DNA from: Flavobacteriales bacterium ALC-1 | GTDB taxonomy: Bacteria > Bacteroidota > Bacteroidia > Flavobacteriales > Flavobacteriaceae | Assembly (NCBI GenBank): GCA_000171875.1 | Contig: ABHI01000004.1 | Location: forward strand, 355,501-419,500 | Reading direction: 5' to 3' | Length of the DNA stretch: 64,000 bases | In this document: piece by piece, positions 25,950 to 36,100 of the stretch | How the letters are laid out: each line of letters opens with the position of its first letter | How positions within the stretch are numbered: the stretch's first letter is position 1 | Made by a program: the position numbers and the translations under genes | Notes under the pieces: generated by a model | Database searches by the model: none | Seen by the model: the letters and a program-made list of their open reading frames with translations, nothing else | What the model was told of the DNA's origin: nothing

Positions 25950-26669
25950 ATGTCTAAGCTAAAAACCTATTTTAATTGGAGCTCAGGTAAAGATTCTGCA
26001 TTAGCATTATATAAACTTTTACAAGATGACACTTATAGCGTAGATGAGCTCATCACAACTGTAAATAGTCATTATAACCGTGTGTCTATGCACGGGCTAA
26101 GAAAAGAGTTACTCCTTGCACAAACTACTGCAATAGGATTACCTGCAAGCATTATAGAACTTCCTGAGCAACCCACTATGGAGGTCTATGAACAAAAGAT
26201 GTTAGAAAGCGTTAATCGTTTAAAAAGTAATGATTTTACACATAGTGCCTTTGGAGATATTTTTTTGGAAGATTTAAAAACTTATAGAGAAAATCAATTA
26301 GCCCAACAACATTTAAAAGCTGTATTTCCGCTTTGGAAAAAAGACACCAAATCTTTAATTACAGAGTTTTTAGATTTAGGATTTAAAACGGTTATTGTTT
26401 GTGCCAACGCAAAATATTTTGATGACAGTTTCGTAGGTACTATTATAGATAAAGACTTTATAAACAGTCTTCCTAAGGATGTCGATCCTTGTGGTGAAAA
26501 TGGGGAATTCCATACCTTTTGCTTTGATGGTCCTATTTTTAAAAACCCAATTGGCTATACTGTAGGTGAAAAAGTATATAGAGAATATAACGCACCAAAA
26601 ACAGATGATGATTCTGTTTGTGGTAATGAAAAAACTGGGTTTTGGTATTGCGATTTAATACCATCTTAA
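25950..26669 (+). CDS. Dph6-like ATP pyrophosphatase
   Basis: 239-residue N-type ATP pyrophosphatase of the adenine nucleotide alpha-hydrolase superfamily. The PP-loop is FNWSSGKDSALALYKL near the N-terminus; MHGLRKELLLAQTTAIGLP, FGDIFLEDLKTYRE and DPCGENGEFHTFCFDGP are hallmarks of the diphthine-ammonia ligase (Dph6/MJ0570) family. Bacteria do not make diphthamide, so a different amidation or ATP-dependent reaction is likely. It is 53 bases after the S41 protease gene and ends ahead of a long imperfect hairpin and a bidirectional terminator. Confidence 0.82.
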   Translation: MSKLKTYFNWSSGKDSALALYKLLQDDTYSVDELITTVNSHYNRVSMHGLRKELLLAQTTAIGLPASIIELPEQPTMEVYEQKMLESVNRLKSNDFTHSAFGDIFLEDLKTYRENQLAQQHLKAVFPLWKKDTKSLITEFLDLGFKTVIVCANAKYFDDSFVGTIIDKDFINSLPKDVDPCGENGEFHTFCFDGPIFKNPIGYTVGEKVYREYNAPKTDDDSVCGNEKTGFWYCDLIPS

Positions 26670-26735
26670 AATTTAGATCCTATAAAAAAAGCGTAGTTAT
26701 ACGTATTGACTTTTTGTTTCTAAACTTTTAGCTTT

Positions 26736-26787
26736 GCTTAACGTTTGATATAAGTCATTAAAAAGGACTCATATCACAGAGTTAAGC
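26736..26787. repeat. Long imperfect inverted repeat
   Basis: GCTTAAC (26736-26742) pairs with GTTAAGC (26781-26787) and GATATAAGTC (26747-26756) with GACTCATATC (26766-26775, one mismatch), around a 9-base AT loop. The two arms are separated by short bulges, so the whole forms a two-stage stem. It lies just before the bidirectional terminator. It is not a terminator itself; a degenerate mobile repeat or a structured RNA end are both possible. Confidence 0.55.
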
Positions 26788-26792
26788 GCTAC

Positions 26793-26824
26793 AAAAAAAG
26801 CATCCTTAATAGGATGCTTTTTTT
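26793..26824. terminator. Bidirectional rho-independent terminator
   Basis: AAAAAAAGCATCCT (26793-26806) and AGGATGCTTTTTTT (26811-26824) form a perfect stem with a TAAT loop. It serves the convergent Dph6-like gene and the btuG-like gene. Confidence 0.9.
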
Positions 26825-26852
26825 GTAAATGACTTAATATTTTATAATAAGC

Positions 26853-27914
26853 TTAATTAAAATAAATGCCTCCAGGTATGATGTTTACTGTTGTAGAATT
26901 AGACAACGTATTTGATGATAAATCATAAGCTGATAAGGTACCATTACTAGTAAAATCTACAGCATCAACACCATATAAAACAGAATTATTTACGGTCATT
27001 CCATAAAAACTTAAACCTGTTAACTCTGCTGTAGTTGGTAGAGTTGTTGCAGTACTATTCATTTTATAAACACTACCAGACATATAGTAGTAAAGTATAC
27101 CGTTATCTAAAGCTAAATGGTTTGGGTGTTCTGTAGCACCAAAATCTATTGTCATTACAGAATTATCACTTGTATTAATTTTAGATAACTGACCTGCAGT
27201 TTCATCTCCTGTCCATGATGGCTTACCTCCAGATAAAACCCATAAGCTACCTGCCCCATCTAATTGCAATGAATTTGGCACATCACCAACAGTAATTGTT
27301 GTCGTTATAACATCAGTATTAGAATTAACAACAGATACTATATTATTTTGGCCAAAACCACCTTTATGAGCCACATACAGAGTATTACCATTAGCAATAA
27401 TCTTTTCAGGACCTTCTGCTACTGCTATCGTTTGTGCAATTAAAGTATTACTTGTGGCATCAATTACTGCTAAATAATCGTCAGTAGCAACTCCACCATC
27501 TCCCCAATTTGTCACATAACCTTTACCGTTAGCAAAAGCAATAAACCTTGGGTTATTTAACCCTGTATTTATGGTTGCAACAGATTCAAATGTATATCGG
27601 TTTACAATCTCTATACTATTTGACACATTTAAAACGATATATGCTAAATCACCTCTAAAAGCAATACTCTGCGCTGTATCCCCTAAAGGACTAGAGTTTA
27701 CTGAGCTAAAAATATTATTCTCTACAGTAGCTAAATCATAGGATGCAAAAGATACAGATGCATTTCCTTGTCCAAAATTACCCTCATGCGAGATTAAAAT
27801 TCCGTTTTCATAATCGCCTAAAGGTGCTGGTGGATTAACATCGTCATCATTACTACATGATGTAAATAGTAATGCCACTGATAAGAAAAGTAAAGCAATT
27901 TTTTTTGTATTCAT
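26853..27914 (-). CDS. BtuG-like surface beta-propeller lipoprotein (DUF5074/YncE type)
   Basis: 353-residue predicted lipoprotein (FLSVALLFTSCSNDDD, lipobox Cys20; the acidic residues after the Cys resemble a surface export signal). The mature part is a repetitive beta-propeller with YncE-like blades (NNPRFIAFANGKGYVTNWG, AVAEGPEKIIANGNTLYVAH, VGDVPNSLQLDGAGSLWVLS). In Bacteroides, BtuG is a propeller lipoprotein that captures cobalamin and sits on BtuB. The same neighbour here, 3 bases behind a TonB receptor under a cobalamin riboswitch, supports that role by inference. Sequence identity to BtuG cannot be measured here. Confidence 0.75.
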   Translation of the reverse strand: MNTKKIALLFLSVALLFTSCSNDDDVNPPAPLGDYENGILISHEGNFGQGNASVSFASYDLATVENNIFSSVNSSPLGDTAQSIAFRGDLAYIVLNVSNSIEIVNRYTFESVATINTGLNNPRFIAFANGKGYVTNWGDGGVATDDYLAVIDATSNTLIAQTIAVAEGPEKIIANGNTLYVAHKGGFGQNNIVSVVNSNTDVITTTITVGDVPNSLQLDGAGSLWVLSGGKPSWTGDETAGQLSKINTSDNSVMTIDFGATEHPNHLALDNGILYYYMSGSVYKMNSTATTLPTTAELTGLSFYGMTVNNSVLYGVDAVDFTSNGTLSAYDLSSNTLSNSTTVNIIPGGIYFN

Positions 27915-27917
27915 TTT

Positions 27918-29750
27918 TTAAAATTTAAGTGTTAATTTAATATTGAAATTTCTGTTTGGCATTGGTCGCAATGCTACGTTTTCGTAATAGGTATTATATA
28001 TATTATTAATTCTAAAACCTGTGATATAACTCATTTTCTTCTTAGACTTAAACGTATAAGAAACACCTAAATTTGCCACATCGAATCCATCTAGTGTATT
28101 ACCTATAATATCAACTTCACCATTATACAAGTGCTGATAAAATGCTGTAAAGGACTTATAGTTATATGATAATGACGCATTAGCTTTGTGAATAGGTACA
28201 TAAAATAAAGATTGCTTTTTCTCTACATCTTCTGTCTCTGTATACGAGTACGCGGATGATAATACTAAAGTATGTTTACCAATATTTTGCGTTGCCCTAA
28301 GCTCTGCTTCTAAACCATATTGCTTAGCATTAGCAATATTTACAGGATTCCAATAGCCTGTGACATTATTTGGTCTCCATTGAATAAGCTCTGAAGTTTT
28401 TATATAAAACGTGTTGAGTTTAAAATCTATGCTACTAAATTTCAACTCATGTCCTAAATCTATTTGATAAGATTTCTCTGGCTCTAAGTCTAAATTCCCA
28501 CCAGGATTCCAGTACAAATCATTAAAGGTTGGCACTCTAAAATTTTTAGAAGCATTCAACTTTATTGTATAGGGTTGGAGTATTTTATAACTGACATCTC
28601 CTGAGAATACAATAGGACTCTTAAAATCTGAAATCACATCTTTTCTTATATTTAGGTTATACTGTAATTTAGATGTGATACGACGACTAAGAATCGCTGT
28701 TGCCGAAAATGCATTCCGTTTAGGATTGCTAAAACTATTCCCTTCAGCAGTAATATGACTAAAATCAGTTATAACACTAAGTGCCAAACGTTTTGAAATA
28801 TCGCGTTTGTAATGGTGTTTAATTATCCAATTGTTAGCATAACCTTTAGAGAAATTATCTAAATCTCTGTTTTCAAAATATTTGAATTGTTCTAATAAAT
28901 GAACGGCCTTAAGACTCGAGGTGTATTGCTCTCCTATACGAGTCCATTCTATCATACTTCGATAGTCTTCAGTTTCATATTTACTATTAGATGGAGCTAG
29001 TAATGTTGAAGAAAATTGACGATTACCTCTAAAATTTTGATGATATAGCTTTAACACATCGGTTTTAGAAAGGACATAACCTAAATTAAGATTAATATCT
29101 AGATTGCTATACGCTCCATTTTCATTTCTCCTATCGGTTCCTAAAAAACGGTAATCGTTGGCAGAATCTGCATAGGCTATTCCAAAACTTCCAGACCATG
29201 AGTCATTTCCATAAAATGCATTATAGCTTGTATTTTTAGTATCGAAACTTCCATAGCCTATTTGAACACTATGATCAAAATGCTTTTCGAAATTAAGATC
29301 ATTAGATAAATGTATCGTACCACCAATGGCCCCACTTCCATATTGCACACTACCACCACCACTTCTAATACTAATACTGTTATAATTAGATGATGATATG
29401 GTATTAAAATCTACCTGTCCATTCAGTTGAGAATTGATATTAATTCCATTCCAAATTACAGCAGTTTGTGAAGCGTTTGTACCTCTAAAAGATGGGGAAG
29501 ACACCATGCCGTAGCCATTCTCTTTAAAATAAATATTAGAGTTAAAACGTAATACGTCTGTTAATGATGTTCTGTTTCTTCTAAGTATAGAATCACTAAG
29601 CACAGTGAGCTTATAACCATTTGTATATCGCTTTAACTTTACATCACTCAGCACAACGGCATCTAATCTTTGAATAGAACCCGTAGATGATTGTGCAACA
29701 GCTTGGCTACAAAAAAGCAGTAATAAAAAAAATAGGCTTATATATTTCAT
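27918..29750 (-). CDS. btuB: TonB-dependent cobalamin receptor (BtuB-like)
   Basis: 610-residue outer-membrane receptor. A signal peptide (FFLLLLFCSQAVAQS) is followed directly by the plug (LTDVLRFNSNIYFKENGYG, SFRGTNASQTAVIWNGINI) and a beta-barrel ending in RNFNIKLTLKF with a terminal Phe. There is no long N-terminal carboxypeptidase-like extension, so it resembles BtuB and not SusC. A cobalamin riboswitch in its leader assigns the substrate as a corrinoid. It is cotranscribed with the BtuG-like gene and opposite to btuFCD. Confidence 0.88.
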   Translation of the reverse strand: MKYISLFFLLLLFCSQAVAQSSTGSIQRLDAVVLSDVKLKRYTNGYKLTVLSDSILRRNRTSLTDVLRFNSNIYFKENGYGMVSSPSFRGTNASQTAVIWNGININSQLNGQVDFNTISSSNYNSISIRSGGGSVQYGSGAIGGTIHLSNDLNFEKHFDHSVQIGYGSFDTKNTSYNAFYGNDSWSGSFGIAYADSANDYRFLGTDRRNENGAYSNLDINLNLGYVLSKTDVLKLYHQNFRGNRQFSSTLLAPSNSKYETEDYRSMIEWTRIGEQYTSSLKAVHLLEQFKYFENRDLDNFSKGYANNWIIKHHYKRDISKRLALSVITDFSHITAEGNSFSNPKRNAFSATAILSRRITSKLQYNLNIRKDVISDFKSPIVFSGDVSYKILQPYTIKLNASKNFRVPTFNDLYWNPGGNLDLEPEKSYQIDLGHELKFSSIDFKLNTFYIKTSELIQWRPNNVTGYWNPVNIANAKQYGLEAELRATQNIGKHTLVLSSAYSYTETEDVEKKQSLFYVPIHKANASLSYNYKSFTAFYQHLYNGEVDIIGNTLDGFDVANLGVSYTFKSKKKMSYITGFRINNIYNTYYENVALRPMPNRNFNIKLTLKF

Positions 29751-29796
29751 ACCTCAAATACTTTTCTCCCGAAAGTAATTTTTGATTATGAATTAA

Positions 29797-29990
29797 GGCA
29801 GGTCTCCTGACTTGCGTCTTGTTATTGGTCTTCCCAGATAAACATCCAGTGACTGAAGGTAATAACAAGCTTTATAGCTTACAGTTGCGGGAACAGTTCA
29901 AGAATGAAGATTTTCGATTTACAATCGAAGATCTTTTCACTTGATTCCCTTTTAATCTCATTTGGATTTTCCAAATAGAACCAAAATTCA
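29797..29990 (-). promoter_or_regulatory. Cobalamin (AdoCbl-type) riboswitch
   Basis: The leader of btuB on the minus strand has the conserved order of a cobalamin riboswitch. It runs from TTTTGGTT near its 5' end (29990) through AAAAGGGAATCAAGTG and TTCCCGCAACTGTAA to the B12 box AAGTCAGGAGACCTGCC at 29797-29813. A small hairpin (TACTTT at 29759 pairing with AAAGTA at 29772, flanking CTCCC) lies between the B12 box and the start codon and may be the expression platform. Bound cobalamin should switch off btuB and the btuG-like gene. This fills most of the 329-base gap between the divergent genes. Confidence 0.95.
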
Positions 29991-29993
29991 GCG

Positions 29994-30001
29994 CTAAAGT
30001 A
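29994..30001 (-). promoter_or_regulatory. -7-like promoter element of the btuB transcript
   Basis: TACTTTAG on the minus strand is one base off TAnnTTTG and would start transcription at the 5' edge of the riboswitch. Confidence 0.45.
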
Positions 30002-30042
30002 AACATTTTGTTTAATGATTCATTCAAAACTTTAAATAATAT

Positions 30043-30050
30043 TACTTTTG
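30043..30050 (+). promoter_or_regulatory. -7 promoter element of btuFCD
   Basis: TACTTTTG matches TAnnTTTG, 29 bases before the btuF start. The resulting leader is too short for a riboswitch. Confidence 0.5.
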
Positions 30051-30079
30051 AACTCATAATGTGCATCTAAAAAATAAAA

Positions 30080-31222
30080 ATGAAATTATACGTTTATCTT
30101 TTATTGATACTGGCTTTTGTTTCTTGTAAAAATGAAACAAAGGCTGAATTGCCCAAAACTTCTAAAGCTGATATTTTAGACTTAAAATATGCAGAAGGCT
30201 TCTCAGTAAGTGACAATGGTAATTTTAAAATTTTAACGGTTAATAAGTCTTGGCCTAAAGCAGAGAAAACCTTTAAGTATGTTATCATCTCAAAAGAGCA
30301 AATGGCGAAAACGACGTTTTTAAAAGATGAATATGATGGTTTTATAGTTGATCCAATCCAAAAAATAGTGGTGACGTCTACAACTCATATTCCAGCTTTA
30401 GAATTATTAGGAATAGAACAAACTTTAGTTGGGTTTCCTGGTACAGATTATATTTCTTCAGAAAAGACAAGAAAACGTATAGACGAAGGTAAGATTAGAG
30501 AACTAGGAAAAAATGAAGGCATCAATACTGAAGTCTTATTAGAATTAAATCCAGATGTAGTGATTGGTTTTGGGGTCGATGGTGTCAATAAAACTTTTGA
30601 AACTATTAAAAAAGCTGGAATTCCTGTGATTTATAATGGCGATTGGGTAGAATCTTCAGCTTTAGCAAAAGCTGAATGGATAAAATTCTTTGGTGTACTT
30701 TTCAATAAAGAAAAAGAGGTCGATTCTATTTTTAATCAAATTGAAAAAGATTACTTAGAAGCAAAATCAATTGCACAACAAGCTAAAAATAGGCCTACCA
30801 TATTAAGTGGCGCTATGCACAAGGATATTTGGTATATGCCAAATGGTTCTAGTCCTGAAGCACAATTCTTAAAAGATGCCAATGTCAATTACTTATGGAG
30901 TGAAACTACAGGAAATGGTAGTTTAGCATTGAGTTTCGAAGTCGTTTTAGAAAAAGCAAGAGCTGCTGATTTATGGCTAAGTCCATCTTATTATGGTAGT
31001 TTAGATCAATTAGAAAAGGGGAATACATTGTACACCAATTTTGAAGCTTTCAAAAACAAAAACATCTATAGTTTCTCAAATACAACAGGTGCTACAGGTG
31101 GAGTTTTATATTACGAATTAGGGACTACACGACCAGATTTAGTTCTGAAAGATTTAATAAAAATTTGCCATCCCGAATTACTAGAAAATTACACGCCATA
31201 TTTCTTTAAGAAATTAAATTAA
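30080..31222 (+). CDS. btuF: Cobalamin ABC transporter substrate-binding lipoprotein (BtuF-like)
   Basis: 380-residue lipoprotein (YLLLILAFVSCKNE, lipobox Cys15). The class III periplasmic-binding fold of metal-chelate proteins is shown by VVTSTTHIPALELLGIEQTL and VLLELNPDVVIGFGVDG with the helical backbone between the lobes. It should hand cobalamin from the periplasm to BtuC. The family also includes haem and siderophore binders; the B12 riboswitch across the divergent promoter decides the assignment. It is followed directly by btuC and btuD. Confidence 0.85.
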   Translation: MKLYVYLLLILAFVSCKNETKAELPKTSKADILDLKYAEGFSVSDNGNFKILTVNKSWPKAEKTFKYVIISKEQMAKTTFLKDEYDGFIVDPIQKIVVTSTTHIPALELLGIEQTLVGFPGTDYISSEKTRKRIDEGKIRELGKNEGINTEVLLELNPDVVIGFGVDGVNKTFETIKKAGIPVIYNGDWVESSALAKAEWIKFFGVLFNKEKEVDSIFNQIEKDYLEAKSIAQQAKNRPTILSGAMHKDIWYMPNGSSPEAQFLKDANVNYLWSETTGNGSLALSFEVVLEKARAADLWLSPSYYGSLDQLEKGNTLYTNFEAFKNKNIYSFSNTTGATGGVLYYELGTTRPDLVLKDLIKICHPELLENYTPYFFKKLN

Positions 31223-32251
31223 TTGAATAATCAAAAAACATATCGACCTCAATTCTTATTACTAATAGTAATATTATTGATATGCTTTATAGTTAATATT
31301 AGCTTAGGTTCTGTTAGTATTCCTTTAAAAAGTGTTTTTGGAAGTCTTTTTGGAAGTATAGAAAATTCAACATGGGACATAATTATTAATAATGTAAGAT
31401 TACCTAAAGCAATTACTGCAATTTTGGTTGGTTCTGGCTTAGGAATTTCTGGCTTATTAATGCAAACTTTATTTAGAAACCCATTAGCTGGACCTTTTGT
31501 TTTAGGCATTAGTTCTGGCGCAAGCTTGGGTGTAGCTTTAGTTATTTTAGGTTCTGGGCTTTTTGGTGGCTTATTTGCTACGGTTCTAATTTCTAAATGG
31601 AGTATTGTTATTGCTGCAAGTTTAGGTAGTTTACTAGTATTATTAGCTGTCTTAGCCGTTTCTAGCAAAGTACGAGATACTATGGCAATTCTTATTATCG
31701 GTTTAATGTTTGGAAGTATTACTGCTGCTGTAGTAAGTGTTCTAGCCTACTTTAGTTCTGCTGAACAATTACAACAATATATATTTTGGGGATTTGGAAG
31801 TTTAAGTAATTTATCATGGAATGAGTTATTAATTTTCTTCGGAATTTATGCTTTGGGAATCGTATTAAGTATTAGATCTATTAAAGGTTTAAATAGTCTT
31901 TTGCTAGGCGATAATTATGCAAAAAGCTTAGGGTTAAACATAAAACAAAGTCGTATTATCATTATTCTAGCCACGAGTTTAATAGCAGGTACAGTAACAG
32001 CTTTTGCTGGCCCAATTGCATTTATAGGTTTAGCAATTCCGCATTTAACACGACAGATTTTTAAAACATCAAATCATAAAGTATTATTACCAGCTGTATT
32101 CTTATTTGGTGCTATTGTGATGCTGATTTGCGATAGTATTGCTCAGATACCTGGAAGTGATTATACATTACCCATTAATGCGATAACGGCTTTGGTTGGA
32201 GCTCCTGTTGTAATTTGGCTTTTAGTGAGACAACGAAAAATGATGTTTTAG
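31223..32251 (+). CDS. btuC: Cobalamin ABC transporter permease (BtuC-like, FecCD family)
   Basis: 342-residue FecCD-family permease with about ten membrane segments. Family landmarks are RLPKAITAILVGSGLGISG, MQTLFRNPLAGPFVLGISSGA, the IKG(L)N coupling region SIKGLNSLLLGDNYAKSLG, and GPIAFIGLAIPHLTRQIF. The start is TTG at 31223, the base after the btuF stop codon, indicating tight coupling; no better codon is nearby. Confidence 0.88.
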   Translation: MNNQKTYRPQFLLLIVILLICFIVNISLGSVSIPLKSVFGSLFGSIENSTWDIIINNVRLPKAITAILVGSGLGISGLLMQTLFRNPLAGPFVLGISSGASLGVALVILGSGLFGGLFATVLISKWSIVIAASLGSLLVLLAVLAVSSKVRDTMAILIIGLMFGSITAAVVSVLAYFSSAEQLQQYIFWGFGSLSNLSWNELLIFFGIYALGIVLSIRSIKGLNSLLLGDNYAKSLGLNIKQSRIIIILATSLIAGTVTAFAGPIAFIGLAIPHLTRQIFKTSNHKVLLPAVFLFGAIVMLICDSIAQIPGSDYTLPINAITALVGAPVVIWLLVRQRKMMF

Positions 32252-33043
32252 ATGAAGAAAGACACATCACATATCATATTAAAAACAGAACAGCTTTCAA
32301 TTGGTTACAAAACAAAAAAAGCTAAAACTGTTATTGCATCAAACATTAATATCGAATTACAAAAAGGACAATTAATTGGTCTCGTTGGTGCTAACGGCAT
32401 TGGTAAATCCACACTCTTAAGAACGTTAATAAAAGTTCAACCTGCTTTATCAGGAAGTATTACTTTAAATACTAAAGATTTAGAATCAACAACTAACCTA
32501 GAATTAGCAAAACAACTGAGTATTGTTTTAACTGAACCATTAACTTCAAAAAACCTTTCGGTTTATGAACTTGTAGCTTTAGGAAGACACCCATACACCA
32601 ATTGGGTTGGAAACCTTACCGAAGAAGACATCACAATTATCAATAATGCTTTAGAGCTCGTAAACATATCAGATTTAAAAGATAGAAGGTGTTATGAACT
32701 CAGCGATGGTCAATTACAAAAAGTAATGATTGCACGTGCTTTGTCTCAAGATACTGATGTTATTGTCTTAGATGAGCCAACGACGCATCTCGATATGTAT
32801 CATAAAGCATATATTTTAAAATTGCTTCAAAAGTTAACCAAAGACACAGGGAAAACGATTCTATTTTCATCTCACGAAATTGATTTGGCTATTCAACTAT
32901 GCGATACTATGATTGTAATGCGAGAAAATAATGTTGTTTGTAATGAACCATGTCATCTCATTACAGAAGGGGTTTTTGATTCTCTTTTCCCTAAAGATTT
33001 AATTGCATTTGATAAAACTTCTGGGAGTTTTAGAGTCACATAG
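32252..33043 (+). CDS. btuD: Cobalamin ABC transporter ATP-binding protein (BtuD-like)
   Basis: 263-residue ATPase of the iron-chelate/cobalamin type. Walker A GANGIGKST, signature LSDGQLQKVMIARAL (Asp in place of the usual Gly), Walker B VIVLDEPTTHLD and the switch His in SSHEID are present. The ATG follows the btuC stop codon directly. A 6-bp hairpin (TAGGAC 33041 / GTCCTA 33055) spans its stop codon without a clear T-run. Confidence 0.9.
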   Translation: MKKDTSHIILKTEQLSIGYKTKKAKTVIASNINIELQKGQLIGLVGANGIGKSTLLRTLIKVQPALSGSITLNTKDLESTTNLELAKQLSIVLTEPLTSKNLSVYELVALGRHPYTNWVGNLTEEDITIINNALELVNISDLKDRRCYELSDGQLQKVMIARALSQDTDVIVLDEPTTHLDMYHKAYILKLLQKLTKDTGKTILFSSHEIDLAIQLCDTMIVMRENNVVCNEPCHLITEGVFDSLFPKDLIAFDKTSGSFRVT

Positions 33044-33175
33044 GACCAAAAGCTGTCCTAATCCTAAAATTTGCAGCTATTAAAGTTTATACATTACTCT
33101 ATCAATTTTAATTTCTGCATTAAAACGACTAACTTACTTCATTGAAAACAAACCTTAAAAAAAGTTTTTATTAAA

Positions 33176-36100
33176 ATGAAGATTAACCAATTTATAGTAA
33201 TTCTACTGTTACAATTTATTGGTTGCTACATTTCGTATTCGCAAATTGAAATTTCTAATTTTGACAACCTAACACATTATAACATTAAAAATGGGTTGTC
33301 GGCAGATTTTGTTGGTGACATTATTGAGGATAAATATGGTTTTTTATGGATATCTAATGGAAAAAGTGTCACAAGATTTGATGGAAATCATTTTACAAAT
33401 TATGATTCATATACTGAAAATGATTCCATTCAAAAATTAGGTAATATTCATTCACTTACATTTGATAAAACTGGCGAAAGACTGTTTATTGGAAGTTCTT
33501 TTGGGGTTTTTTACACATCCATAAAAGACATTCAATTTAAACCTATACAAACTTTAGTGCCTTCTATAAATATACCTATAAAAAGAATAGCACATATCTT
33601 ATTTGAAAATGAAAATGTATGTTGGGCTTCAAGTCTTGGAAGTGGTTTAATAAGAATTGATCTTAAAAATAATACTCTTGAAAGTTTTCGTCTTAACAAC
33701 CCTACTCAAGAAAACAATGCTTGGATAAACAGTATTAATACTATTGAAAAAGATCCTACCAATAATAACATTCTATGGTTAGGTTCGGGTGCCGGGCTTA
33801 TTCGTTTTAATACTATTACAAAAACATATAATGTACATGTCTATAATAATAATGTCGAATTACCACATAATAGAATTCGAAAAATTTTGGCCTCGGAAAA
33901 CAATATTTATTTAGGTACATGGAGAGAAGGCCTAGTAGTATTTAATAAACAAACACAATCATTTGTTCAACCGATTAAAAAGAATGTCCCAAATTCTCAT
34001 TTATTAATATTAGAACTCTTTAAAGGTGAAAATCAAAATTTATGGATCACTTCAGCTGATGGATTAATTCAGTTTAACACTGAAACAAATACTTTAGAAA
34101 AAGTTAGAAATAATAAGCCCTCCAAAAGCACTATTTATGGGGTTAGATTTGTAGATTCTAACAATATAATTTGGTTTGGCTATGGCAAAGGATTATTTAA
34201 ATACAACCCTTCTAATTCTCAAAACACGTTTATCGAATTAGAAGAGAGGACAAATTTAGAAAATCCTTTTCTTATCAAAAAGATACTGCGTCACAATGAT
34301 TTTATTTATATCCAAGGACATAATGGGTCTGGTATTTATAAAATTAATCCCATAGACTTTTCGTATGAAATTATTAAGATAGGATCAAAAATTACTGAAA
34401 ATCGCAATTTGCGAGATATCATACAAATGGATGATGACCATCTACTTATCGTGGCTTCAGAAAAATTATATATTTTAAATACCAAAACACAAATGATTAA
34501 TTTAGCCCCACTTCAAATTGATCACCCTTCACCTTCTAATCAAAGCATTGTAAAAGACAAAGACAATAGGTTCTGGGTAGGTGGAAGAAGAAATGGCCTT
34601 ACCGCTCTTAATTTTAAAAATAACACAATTAAAAACTATAAGGAAGAATTTAGTACTTATAAAGAAGGAAATCATATTTGGATAAACAAATTGTACATAG
34701 ATAATAAAAACAAACTTTGGATTGCTAAAGGGGCAGAGAGCGTAATGGATTTAGACAATTTAAAAATCTCACTTTTAAACCCTAAAGATTCCATTCCATC
34801 TTATCATGATGCTAGCATGTTTTTGGATGATAATAAAGGTCGTGTGTGGGTTGCTGGGTATGACAATGGACTAGGATACACAAGCTTTAAAGATTTCCAA
34901 CAAGGAATTTCTCATCAAATCGATGGTTATTTTTCAGGAGTTTATAAATATAATGATAGTATAATGCTCACTACTGGAAGAGGTATTCTTGGAAAGTACA
35001 ATATGACAACTAATACATATACCGCAATTGATATTAACAACAATAAGGAGTATATAACTGGTCCTATTACAAAAAAGAATTCAAAAGAATATGTTGTTGG
35101 ATGTAGAAATGGAATTTTAATTTATAGGCCCGAAAATCAGATAGCAAATGTAAAAACACCTATACCATATATTAGTAAAATATCAGGTAATGGAAAAACC
35201 TATTACGAAAATAACAGTCTAGAAAATCAAGAATTAATCTTTGAAAGTGGTACTACAAATTTAGCTATTAATATAAGTGCTTTAGATTTTCAGCAACCCG
35301 AACAGACTGTATTTTCATACAAACTACAAGAGGAATGGATAGACTTAGGAACAAATCAAGAAATAAATATCACCAATTTAAACCAAGGAAATTTTGCTTT
35401 TAAAATTAAGTCTTGTAACAATTTTGGTGATTGCAATGAGACAAGATACAACTTTACCATTCTTTCACCTTGGTATAGATCGTGGTTGGCTTATTTAATT
35501 TATAGCATCTTATTCCTCACTATTGTTTGGTTGCTTTATCGCTTTAATTTAGACAAAAAGCTTGCTCTAGCAGAAAAACAAAAAGCAATAGAATTTGATG
35601 AGTTAAAGACCAAAATGTATGCCAATATCTCGCACGAATTTAGAACACCTCTAACGCTAATCAATGGTTTATCTAAAGTCTTAATTGATGAAAACAATAG
35701 TAACAAGAATACCGAAAAATTAAAAGGAATTCATCGAAGCGGTGATCAATTATTAAAACTTGTTAACCAAATATTAGGGTTGGTATCTTTTGATGCAGGC
35801 AAAGTAAAAGCGAATTATAAAAACGGTGATGTAATAGCATTTATAAAACAGTGTGTGTCATATTATAAGTTTCATTCAGATTCCAAACAGCAAGAGCTTA
35901 CCTTATCATCAAAAATTGAATCCTTAAAAATGGATTTCGATGATGATAAATTGCAGAAAATAATAAATAATGTCTTATCAAATGCCATAAAATTCACGCC
36001 GATTAAAGGCAAAATAGATATTGAAATTAAAAAACAGGATAAGCAATTAATTCTTAAAATATCGGATTCAGGAAAAGGTATTGAGGCAAAGCATTTACCT

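Noticed and set aside
33041..33060. Hairpin TAGGAC/GTCCTA at the btuD stop codon as terminator
   Set aside because: Only six base pairs and no T-run follows; noted in the btuD entry but not called.
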